From Synechococcus sp. CB0101 (lineage in GTDB: Bacteria > Cyanobacteriota > Cyanobacteriia > PCC-6307 > Cyanobiaceae), in NCBI RefSeq assembly GCF_000179235.2, contig NZ_CP039373.1:899860-963859 (forward strand): 64,000 nucleotides of DNA, written 5' to 3'. Positions 35,820 through 42,018 of this stretch are shown one piece after another; positions within the stretch are counted from its first letter, which is position 1; each line of letters opens with the position of its first letter. The notes under the pieces are model-generated. The model made no database searches and was not told the DNA's origin. It saw only the letters and a list, made by a program, of their open reading frames with translations. A program made the translations under genes and the position numbers.

Positions 35820-35945
35820 TCTCACCTGAAATTCACTGAATCCCCCATGGCTCCTCATCTGGTAGGAGGCAATCAGCCCTGCGACAGTGAATAAACCGAG
35901 AGAAAATACCTCCTACTTCACCTCAAACATCAAGGAGTTTTAATC
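35820..35945 (+). repeat. Cassette upstream repeat, copy 6
   Basis: Diverged copy: TCACCTGAAATTCACTGAAT, CTCCTCATCTGGTAGGAGG, GTGAATAAACCGAGAGAAAA, then AAGGAGTTTTAATC before ATG 35946. The ACATCGAGAG word is changed to AAACCGAGAG. Confidence 0.7.
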
Positions 35946-36104
35946 ATGACTAACAAAGCAGACCGTGATCTCAACCTTCAAGCTACCGACCTCCGTCATC
36001 AACCAGTAGAGCTTGCGGACAAGCAGCTAGAAGGTGTGTCTGCGGCTTCCAACACCCTGAGGCACTACAGGCGTGATTTCCTGGATCGAGCGGCTGGCTA
36101 CTAA
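35946..36104 (+). CDS. Leader peptide of the same family with double glycine lost
   Basis: A 52-residue frame. The leader MTNKADRDLNLQATDLRHQP and VELADKQLEGV is nearly identical to that of core 2, but the cleavage site reads VSAAS instead of VTGGF. The C-terminus NTLRHYRRDFLDRAAGY is basic and unrelated to the others. With GG changed to AA the leader would probably not be cleaved by a C39-type peptidase, so the product may be non-functional, retained, or processed differently. Confidence 0.7.
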   Translation: MTNKADRDLNLQATDLRHQPVELADKQLEGVSAASNTLRHYRRDFLDRAAGY

Positions 36105-36162
36105 GGGAATGTACATCCTGACGCTATTCCCCCAGAGCCTCTGTAGTCGCAGGTTTTTTTAT

Positions 36163-36330
36163 CTTCAATAGCCCGCAGAGATCCATCATTCAGCATCCAG
36201 TACTTGGCACCATTTCAATTCTGGAGGCCATTGCTGGTCGGATTTTCCAGAGGTCTTTCATACTATCCTGCTGCCACCAGGTTGGAGGTCAGCCATAATG
36301 GAGTTCATCACACCTCGCCCACTCCAAGCG
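36163..36330 (+). repeat. Nif11 upstream repeat, copy 2
   Basis: CTTCAATAGCCCGCAGAGA, TTGGCACCATTTCAATTCTG, GATTTTCCAGAGGTCTTTCA and CTCGCCCACTCCAAGCG, matching 32553-32744 throughout with scattered changes. It runs into the ATG at 36331. Confidence 0.75.
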
Positions 36331-36660
36331 ATGTCAGAAGAGCAACTCAAAGCATTCCTGGAAGCCGTCAAGGCTGATGCAGGTCTTCAAGAGAAGCTAA
36401 AGGCAGCAGGCGATGCCGATGCCGTGGTGGCGATCGCCAAGGGTGCAGGCTTTTTGATCTCTGCTGAGGAGCTGAAAAAAGCGCAGGCTGAGGTTTCAGA
36501 TCAAGAGTTGGCTATTGTGGCTGGTGGGGGACAGCTTAATCGTCTTAACGATTTCTATTCTGAGGCGATGAAAAAAAGACTTCAGCAAGAGCTTTCAGAT
36601 AAGGAGCTCGAAGGCGTAGCTGGGGGAATGAATGGCATCCTCCCTAGGGACAAAAATTAG
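36331..36660 (+). CDS. Nif11-type leader protein with two double-glycine motifs
   Basis: A 109-residue protein. The Nif11 leader MSEEQLKAFLEAVKADAGLQ, then EKLKAAGDADAVVAIAKGAG, ends in a first site VSDQELAIVAGGG near residue 70. A 20-residue spacer (QLNRLNDFYSEAMKKRLQQ) follows, then a second, consensus site LSDKELEGVAGG near 100 and a last short tail MNGILPRDKN. The arrangement looks like fusion of two precursors or a precursor with two cleavage events that would release a linker and a 10-residue tail. Confidence 0.8.
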   Translation: MSEEQLKAFLEAVKADAGLQEKLKAAGDADAVVAIAKGAGFLISAEELKKAQAEVSDQELAIVAGGGQLNRLNDFYSEAMKKRLQQELSDKELEGVAGGMNGILPRDKN

Positions 36661-36699
36661 TTAGGGAATCCTCTTGATAACCCCGCACACGCGAGCAGA

Positions 36700-36785
36700 T
36701 GCTCCCTGGGTCTCACCCCATCCTGCTGACACCAGACTGAAGATGGGCGATGCTGAAGTCAGACACACCTCACCCACTCAAAGCG
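36700..36785 (+). repeat. Nif11 upstream repeat, shortened copy 3
   Basis: Retains CCTGCTGACACCAGACTGAA, GGGCGATGCTGAAGTCA and CCTCACCCACTCAAAGCG from the 3' half of the module; the 5' half is missing. Confidence 0.55.
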
Positions 36786-37073
36786 ATGCCAGAAGAGCAA
36801 CTCAAAACGTTTCTGGAAGCGGTCAAGGCTGATACGGGGCTTCAGTAGAAGCTGAAGGGAGCAAGTGATGCTGATGCCGTGGTGGCGATTGCCAAGGGTG
36901 CAGGCTTTTTGATCTCTGCTGAGGAGCTTCAGAAGTCTCAGTCGGACTTGTCTGACGAGGAGTTGGAAGGCGTGGCTGGGGGCGTCGGCGAGGTGTGTTG
37001 GCAGACGAAGGACGTAAATGAGTGGCCTGGGAACGGAGGGAAGGCGTCAGAGGATTGGTGGAAACCTGCCTGA
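36786..37073 (+). pseudogene. Nif11-type leader gene with a nonsense codon
   Basis: The frame encodes MPEEQLKTFLEAVKADTGLQ, then TAG at 36846-36848 where the paralogues have Glu (GAA/GAG), then KLKGASDADAVVAIAKGAG, LSDEELEGVAGG and the core VGEVCWQTKDVNEWPGNGGK ending in ASEDWWKPA. Everything after the stop is intact, so the change is recent, a suppressed codon, or a sequencing error. Internal re-initiation at GTG 36882 would make a shortened leader. Confidence 0.75.
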
Positions 37074-37132
37074 ACTAAGAGTTACCCACTTTGATCTCCT
37101 AAAACCCCTGCAAACACAAGGGCTTTTTGTTT

Positions 37133-37197
37133 CTTCAATAGCGCACTCAAGACCATAAGTCAGCCTCCAGTGCCTGGCACCATTGCATCGAAATGAG
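37133..37197 (+). repeat. Nif11 upstream repeat, partial copy 4
   Basis: CTTCAATAGCGCACTCAAGA and CCTGGCACCATTGCATCGA match the 5' part of the module. No Nif11 gene follows, so this marks the decayed right edge of the array. An imperfect hairpin with a T run (about 37105-37130) lies just before it. Confidence 0.6.
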
Positions 37198-37233
37198 CCT
37201 TGTTGGCGGGTTGTCGAGAGGATCGCAAGTGTG

Positions 37234-37374
37234 TGGAGGTGACTGACGCCGACATCACCAGCTCAGGCAGGCCCCTGGTGAAGCACTGCCGCCGGATGCT
37301 GCGCTTCAACGCCGAGCAGCTTTGGCAGAACCTGATCCGGCAGGGGTGGAAACGGGTGCCGCCGCAGTGGTGAG
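37234..37374 (+). CDS. Small basic protein, tentative
   Basis: A 46-residue frame from GTG 37234: VEVTDADITSSGRPLVKHCR, RMLRFNAEQLWQNLIRQGW, KRVPPQW. The pattern of conserved aromatic and charged residues looks genuine, but there is no strong ribosome site and no family is recognised. Confidence 0.4.
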
Positions 37375-37527
37375 GTTCAAATGAAAACCCCGCCATTGCA
37401 TACGGGGCTCGGGAAAGTTCTGCCGGGGTGTTGATCAGGACAAACCCAAAACCTGCCCTGCTTTTCCCTCATGGTGTTGTATGGCTTTCAGCTTAATGTG
37501 TGAGCATAAGGCGCCCCGGCATCCATA

Positions 37528-39123
37528 TTAGAGCCCGGATGTATTTGCAACCACGAAAATACTGGCATAGGCCTCTGACTCGTCTTGGGTGCTAACAATG
37601 CTGATTCCCTGCCAGATCGACGGAGAGTGTTCTTTCCATGAATTGTCCTTGTCGCCAGACCCCTCCGAGCCCTTGCCCTCGGATTGAGATTGGCCCGCTT
37701 CATCCGTCAATATGAGGCTCAGACCTGGAGTCCCAAGACTGGTCTTCGCTGCCCGATGGAGATCGTGAAAAGACACACTGCCAAGGCCAGAGCCTAGCGA
37801 GCCACGAGAAGAAGGATTCAATCCACCTTCAATAATCGGATCCTCTGCGGAGCCATTGGCCAGCCCAGTTCGCGCAACTGGTCCGCCGACACCCCAGTCA
37901 TCTACTGGATTAGGGCGAAAATCATCATCCCAGGGATTTGTTTGAGATTCAAACGGATTAGGCCGAGAGCCGCCGCCCCTAGAGTTGCCTTCGAACGGAT
38001 TCGGACGGTCTTCGGGATTAGGCCTATCTTGCGAGTCTCCTGCATTGTTGTCAGTGTCGGTGTCATCATCATTTGAATCGCTAGTGCCATCTGTCCACTC
38101 ACCAGTCTGTGCGTTGTAAGTTGAACCCCAATCATCATCTGACTCTACGTTCTGCTCCTGCTGGGCCTGGTCCTCGCTGCTTGCATGCCCGGAGCCACCT
38201 GTTCTGGTTCTGCCATGGTCAGTGGCTTGATCATTGGATGAGATCCCAGTAATTGGGTCTGCTGATTGCCCAGACCCATTGGTGCCTCTTGCTGAGCTCT
38301 GTGCAGCAGCGGTGTCTTGCTGGACAATTGCCTGCGACTGTTCTCTATCTGAATGACCACCCTGCCCAGCCTGGCTCCTTGCGTTACTAGCGCCATTAGA
38401 CTCCGCAGCATCCAGATAGCCTTCTTGCGCTATCTGATGCATTTCAAATTGCGAGAAAGAACCCGCGTTGGCGTGGCCAGTAGAATCTATCCGCTGGTTA
38501 TTCTCTGTAGTGCCATGCTCTATTTGTGTAGAGTTTGCTCCTGACAACTCTCCTTGCCCGGAGGCCTCTGGCAGAGCAAAGCGATCAGGATTCGATGTTG
38601 CTAGATTGTAAGCGGCACCGAGGGCTGCTGATGTAAGCAGGCCAATCGCGAATGCCGGCGCACCTGCAACCCCCAGAATCCCAACAACAGAAATCGCGAC
38701 GACATTGCTAACTGCCGTAACAGCCGCATCTTCTGCCCAGTCCTCATTGAAGAGCGATTCGCCATCTCTCGCCGTTTCAAGCCCTTCGTTGAGGACTATT
38801 GCTGCACCTGTGTCAACTAGGTATTCAAATGCAGGTCGAGAACCCGGGAGCCACTTATTGGCAACAGCCCCAATAAGATCGCCAAGGATATTGGTGGTAG
38901 TAGCACTGCCTGAACCAATGGCTATGTTTGCCAGGGTGTCGCGCTGAAAAGTGGTTTCATGCTTGGCAGAAGAAGTAGTCTTCGTGCCTTGTTTCTTGGA
39001 TGCTGACTTAGTTAATCCAGGTGCCATTGCTCTTGTTTCGGTGGGGTTTGTGTCTTTGGGATCTCTCCCTCCGATGCACACACCATCGCCCGGTTGACTG
39101 GAGGACAAATTGACCTGGCTCAA
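37528..39123 (-). CDS. Acidic Ser/Asp/Gly-rich protein with glycine-rich hydrophobic N-terminal half
   Basis: A 531-residue protein; TTG 39123 gives the longest form, ATG 39027 (MAPGLTKSASKK) is an equally likely start. Residues about 60-180 contain two hydrophobic glycine/alanine-rich stretches (AVTAVSNVVAISVVGILGVA and FAIGLLTSAALGAAYNLA) of the glycine-zipper type seen in pore-forming and pre-toxin regions. Residues 190-430 are low-complexity Ser, Gly, Asp, Asn and Gln with NPFE repeats (RPNPFEGN, RPNPFESQ). The C-terminal 100 residues are more ordered. No known family. It is alone on its strand among cargo genes; a secreted or toxin-like role is only a guess. Confidence 0.65.
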   Translation of the reverse strand: MSQVNLSSSQPGDGVCIGGRDPKDTNPTETRAMAPGLTKSASKKQGTKTTSSAKHETTFQRDTLANIAIGSGSATTTNILGDLIGAVANKWLPGSRPAFEYLVDTGAAIVLNEGLETARDGESLFNEDWAEDAAVTAVSNVVAISVVGILGVAGAPAFAIGLLTSAALGAAYNLATSNPDRFALPEASGQGELSGANSTQIEHGTTENNQRIDSTGHANAGSFSQFEMHQIAQEGYLDAAESNGASNARSQAGQGGHSDREQSQAIVQQDTAAAQSSARGTNGSGQSADPITGISSNDQATDHGRTRTGGSGHASSEDQAQQEQNVESDDDWGSTYNAQTGEWTDGTSDSNDDDTDTDNNAGDSQDRPNPEDRPNPFEGNSRGGGSRPNPFESQTNPWDDDFRPNPVDDWGVGGPVARTGLANGSAEDPIIEGGLNPSSRGSLGSGLGSVSFHDLHRAAKTSLGTPGLSLILTDEAGQSQSEGKGSEGSGDKDNSWKEHSPSIWQGISIVSTQDESEAYASIFVVANTSGL

Positions 39124-39189
39124 GCCCTGCAGTGATCTTGCTCACAGACCATCAGAACCACTGCAGCAACTGAGTTCTGCTAGCACCTG

Positions 39190-39230
39190 ACACAACAAAA
39201 CCCCCAGGCCATGGGCGCCTGAGGGTCGTT
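39190..39230. terminator. Terminator-like inverted repeat, also present at 41655
   Basis: CCCCCAGGCCATGGGCGCCTGAGGG folds into a hairpin, partly imperfect. The same unit with two changes recurs at 41655-41690. Both sit near gene ends on the minus strand, so a bidirectional terminator module is likely. Confidence 0.5.
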
Positions 39231-39312
39231 GGTCGGTGGGAGTGGATCCTTGGCTTATCGGCCCCACCGTCTGCAGCTGTTCTGGCTCAGGTGGGTGGCT
39301 GGGTGCAAGGGG

Positions 39313-39975
39313 TTACCTCAGGCTTTCGCACGCCTCCCCATCACGGTCGCCGTCCAGATAGGTGTGCCCCTGCTTGAGCAATTCCTGAGCCCTGGCCCAA
39401 CTGCCCACATCCGCACACCGGTATCGCCCTGAAGGCTTGCGGCTGCTGGCTGGAAGAGTGGTGGAGCTTGAGCGGGACGACCCACCACGCCGCCAGTTCC
39501 AGGGCCTGGTGATGCCACCTGATACTGACCACACCCCACGACGGGCTGACTCAGCCTGCTTCTCGGCAGACAGGTAAGCGTTCCGGTCGCAGCCACTTAA
39601 GTACTGGCGGTAGACAAAGGCATCCCCTCGGCGGACCAGCTCCACATTCACGTTGGTGCTTCCACGCAGGATCTCAGCCACTGTCCTGCCGTAGCGGTCC
39701 TTCTTGTTGCCCTGCACCGTGACCGTTGCCCCAACAGGAGCAAGCGATTGCAACGCGGCACGGGATTGGCCGCCATAGGGCCGCTGGGCTGATTCGGGTG
39801 CGTCGACACAAGCCAGGCGGATCGTGGTTCTCCGGCCAGAGGCATTGACGGTGAGTGTGTCCCCGTCACCAACTGAGAGCACCGTGGCTGGCCCAGCCCA
39901 TGCAGGGGTCCACCAAGTGCTGACAAGTAGGGAGAGGGCAATACCTCCTCCCGCGATGCTGGTCCTTGAGATCAC
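39313..39975 (-). CDS. Secreted thermonuclease (SNase-like) with C-terminal Excalibur domain
   Basis: A 220-residue nuclease. After a signal peptide (IALSLLVSTWWTPAWA) comes the SNase fold: VGDGDTLTV, RLACVDAPESAQRPYGGQS (catalytic Arg and Asp), YGRTVAEI and the VELVRRGDAFVY helix. The last 40 residues are an Excalibur calcium-binding motif (YRCADVGSWARAQELL, DGDRDGEACESL). GTG 39975 was chosen because it overlaps the upstream gene's stop by four bases (GTGA). It would degrade extracellular nucleic acid with Ca2+. Confidence 0.88.
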   Translation of the reverse strand: MISRTSIAGGGIALSLLVSTWWTPAWAGPATVLSVGDGDTLTVNASGRRTTIRLACVDAPESAQRPYGGQSRAALQSLAPVGATVTVQGNKKDRYGRTVAEILRGSTNVNVELVRRGDAFVYRQYLSGCDRNAYLSAEKQAESARRGVWSVSGGITRPWNWRRGGSSRSSSTTLPASSRKPSGRYRCADVGSWARAQELLKQGHTYLDGDRDGEACESLR

Positions 39976-40181
39976 CGAGGCATGTTCTCGCCGTTCTTGC
40001 CGCAGAGGCTTTCGCAAGGGATCCCGTCCTTATCCCGATCCAGCTTGGTGTTGCCGGCCTTGTATGAGGCAACAGCCTGAGCGCAGGTTTGGAAGGAGGA
40101 GCAGCTCTGGGCCCAAGCAGTCCCTGAGCTGAGAACCAGAACCCCAAGGCCGGCGAGAGCAGCGATGGCTGAAGGCTTCAT
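39972..40181 (-). CDS. Small secreted Excalibur-domain protein
   Basis: A 69-residue protein with a signal peptide (MKPSAIAALAGLGVLVLSSG) and one Excalibur domain: CSSFQTCAQAVASYKAG then LDRDKDGIPCESLC, with four cysteines and a DxDxDG calcium loop. It is translationally coupled to the thermonuclease gene, so both may act together outside the cell. Confidence 0.8.
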   Translation of the reverse strand: MKPSAIAALAGLGVLVLSSGTAWAQSCSSFQTCAQAVASYKAGNTKLDRDKDGIPCESLCGKNGENMPR

Positions 40182-40232
40182 AGCAAAAAGGCTTACTGAT
40201 CTCGGCTTAGCCCGGGTCAGATGTGGGTGGCA

Positions 40233-40463
40233 ATGATCAGTCCCAGCCGCTTCCATGCCGATGCCTTGGGCGATCTGCGTGACTTCCTCGAAACCACCGA
40301 GGAGAACCCTGCACTCAGAGCTGCGGCCACCTTTCGAGCAATGGATCGGCTGCGCGATGCCCTGCTGCTGATTGAGGAGACCGCTTCGGTCGAAACCCCG
40401 GTGCCATTGCTCCTGCAGGACGTGGCGCTGCTAGGGCGGCAACTGCTTCAACGCCTGCGCTGA
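40233..40463 (+). CDS. Small helical protein, unknown function
   Basis: A 76-residue helical protein (ALGDLRDFLETTEENPALRA, FRAMDRLRDALLLIEETASV, LLLQDVALLGRQLLQRLR). A second ATG upstream at 40221 is possible. It is divergent from the Excalibur pair. No family recognised. Confidence 0.5.
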   Translation: MISPSRFHADALGDLRDFLETTEENPALRAAATFRAMDRLRDALLLIEETASVETPVPLLLQDVALLGRQLLQRLR

Positions 40464-40565
40464 GCTATGGCATGAGTAGCCAGGATCTAGCCCACATTCA
40501 CCGACTCGGACTAATCTGCAAATGAGGCTCGTACTTCTCGCCAGACCTGATCACTAGCGAAGGCC

Positions 40566-41411
40566 GTGAAACCGCTCACTTTCAATGCATTGCTTGAATC
40601 AGAGGGGCTCGACCCTGCAAGGGTCCGTCTTATCAGACACAAGCATGAGAGACGCTATCAAGAGCAAGTATTCAGCGACGCGCTAAACAAGCGCGAGAAA
40701 TTCGAGAAATACCAGTCAAGCCAGGGTGACACGAGAGTAATTAAGTCAATTAAGACCGCTGATTACATAGCCTCGTTCGTGGTCAGCCCCTCCGGCGAAA
40801 CGGTATTTGCGGGCATTTGGAAGGTCAATGGCTGCAAGGAGATTTTTACCGCTGACCCGTACAAGGATGGGAAAAATCCGCCGTCAGAAACTGAATCCAC
40901 CTTCGATCTAGCGCGCACTGCTCACTTAGATGGCTTAGTGGGGAAGCTTCTAGTGGAATGGGGCGATGGAGCGCGCGCATGGGTTCAGCGCGCTGAAAAT
41001 GGGAATAAACCCGTTATCGAGCTAAGGCAGAGCATCTCAGAGCCTCCATTCCCAGGGTGGCTTGAGTTCCGCCGGAGACTTAGCGAAATCGAGTCCATGC
41101 CAATCACATGGCAAGAAGTATTGAAGGAATACAAGGGTGTTTATCTAATAGTCGATGAGGAGGATGGGTCGCAATATGTTGGCTCTGCCACTGGGGACAA
41201 TGGTTTCTTTGGGCGGTGGCGTGACTACCACAATGGTCACGGTGGTAACGAAAGCCTCAAGCATAGAGCCAAGTCAGCAGCAAGCTATTACGTCGCCATC
41301 CTGCAGGCGATTGCTCCTGGGAATGCAAATGAAGGAAGCCTGATCACCGAGCTAGAAACATACTGGAAGATAAAGCTTGGCTCTAGGGTGCACGGCCTGA
41401 ATCTTAATTAA
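40566..41411 (+). CDS. GIY-YIG nuclease-domain protein
   Basis: A 281-residue protein from GTG 40566. The C-terminal 95 residues are a GIY-YIG nuclease domain: GVYLIV at 191-196, YVGSA at 204-208, the catalytic Arg in FGRWRDY near 217-219, a Tyr/His segment and a late Glu in TELETYWKIKLGS. The N-terminal 180 residues (YQEQVFSDALNKREKFEKYQ region) are a domain not recognised by eye that occurs with such nucleases. A defence or homing function is possible. Its AT content is higher than that of the backbone. Confidence 0.8.
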   Translation: MKPLTFNALLESEGLDPARVRLIRHKHERRYQEQVFSDALNKREKFEKYQSSQGDTRVIKSIKTADYIASFVVSPSGETVFAGIWKVNGCKEIFTADPYKDGKNPPSETESTFDLARTAHLDGLVGKLLVEWGDGARAWVQRAENGNKPVIELRQSISEPPFPGWLEFRRRLSEIESMPITWQEVLKEYKGVYLIVDEEDGSQYVGSATGDNGFFGRWRDYHNGHGGNESLKHRAKSAASYYVAILQAIAPGNANEGSLITELETYWKIKLGSRVHGLNLN

Positions 41412-41427
41412 CAAGTCCACCTATTCG

Positions 41428-41628
41428 TCAATAACTGGCTAGTCCTGGGTCGAATTCTGGCGAGTAGAAGCCACTATCCATGAGTATCTGCTGGGCTTCT
41501 CCGAGTTTCTTGTATGCTTCTTTCCATTTTTTATTGGTTTCATCAGGCCGGGTGCTCAAGATTGTTCTTCTGATTAGCTCAAGCGCAAAGCCGGCCTGGT
41601 CTCTTTCGTCCAATGAATTGAGTCGCAT
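41428..41628 (-). CDS. Small charged protein, unknown function
   Basis: A 66-residue frame from ATG 41628: MRLNSLDERDQAGFALELIR, RTILSTRPDETNKKWKEAYK, KLGEAQQILMD. The helical, charged pattern is protein-like. An extension upstream runs through a terminator-like repeat and is not believed. Confidence 0.5.
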   Translation of the reverse strand: MRLNSLDERDQAGFALELIRRTILSTRPDETNKKWKEAYKKLGEAQQILMDSGFYSPEFDPGLASY

Positions 41629-41737
41629 GCGTCGGGATCCATTTGGATTAGACAACGAAACCCCAGGCCGTGGGTGCCTGAGGGTCGTTGCGGGTGAGCA
41701 GTAGATGAGGCCCCTTGGCTGGCCGCTCACCACTGCA

Positions 41738-41905
41738 TCAGTTCTGCCTCAGATGCCTGCCAGGGTGCAACCCCCTGGTTGCCGCCATCAGCTCCTGCAG
41801 CAGGGCTAGATCCTTCTGGCGCTTCTGCTGGCCTGCTGGCGTGGCATCCCAGCCAAGCTGCTCAGCGGCGCGGGCCAGGTAGTCGGCGGTGAATGTGGTG
41901 CTCAT
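41738..41905 (-). CDS. Small protein, unknown function
   Basis: A 55-residue minus-strand frame (MSTTFTADYLARAAEQLGWD, ATPAGQQKRQKDLALLQELM). A GGAG ribosome site lies 7 bases before the ATG. The coherent helical pattern supports a real small gene; no family is recognised. Confidence 0.5.
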   Translation of the reverse strand: MSTTFTADYLARAAEQLGWDATPAGQQKRQKDLALLQELMAATRGLHPGRHLRQN

Positions 41906-42018
41906 GGGGTCTCCATGCGTGGATCCCCTGAGTGTTCCCCTGGCGATGGCGGCAGGGACACGGCTTAACGCTTCAGCAGTGGATGGGGAGGCGTGGAATA
42001 GCAGCGGACAGCAGGAAA

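Noticed and set aside
32147-36660. Nif11 genes as nitrogen-fixation genes
   Set aside because: Nif11 is only the historical family name; double-glycine ends and the cassette context show leader peptides, and no nif gene is near.
31362-37073. CRISPR array
   Set aside because: The repeats are about 100-190 bases long, unevenly spaced and precede coding sequences; there are no short regular repeats or cas genes.
31362-37073. Prochlorosin (LanM-dependent lanthipeptide) cluster
   Set aside because: Leaders differ from ProcA and most cores have too few Cys and Ser/Thr; no LanM is present in the window.
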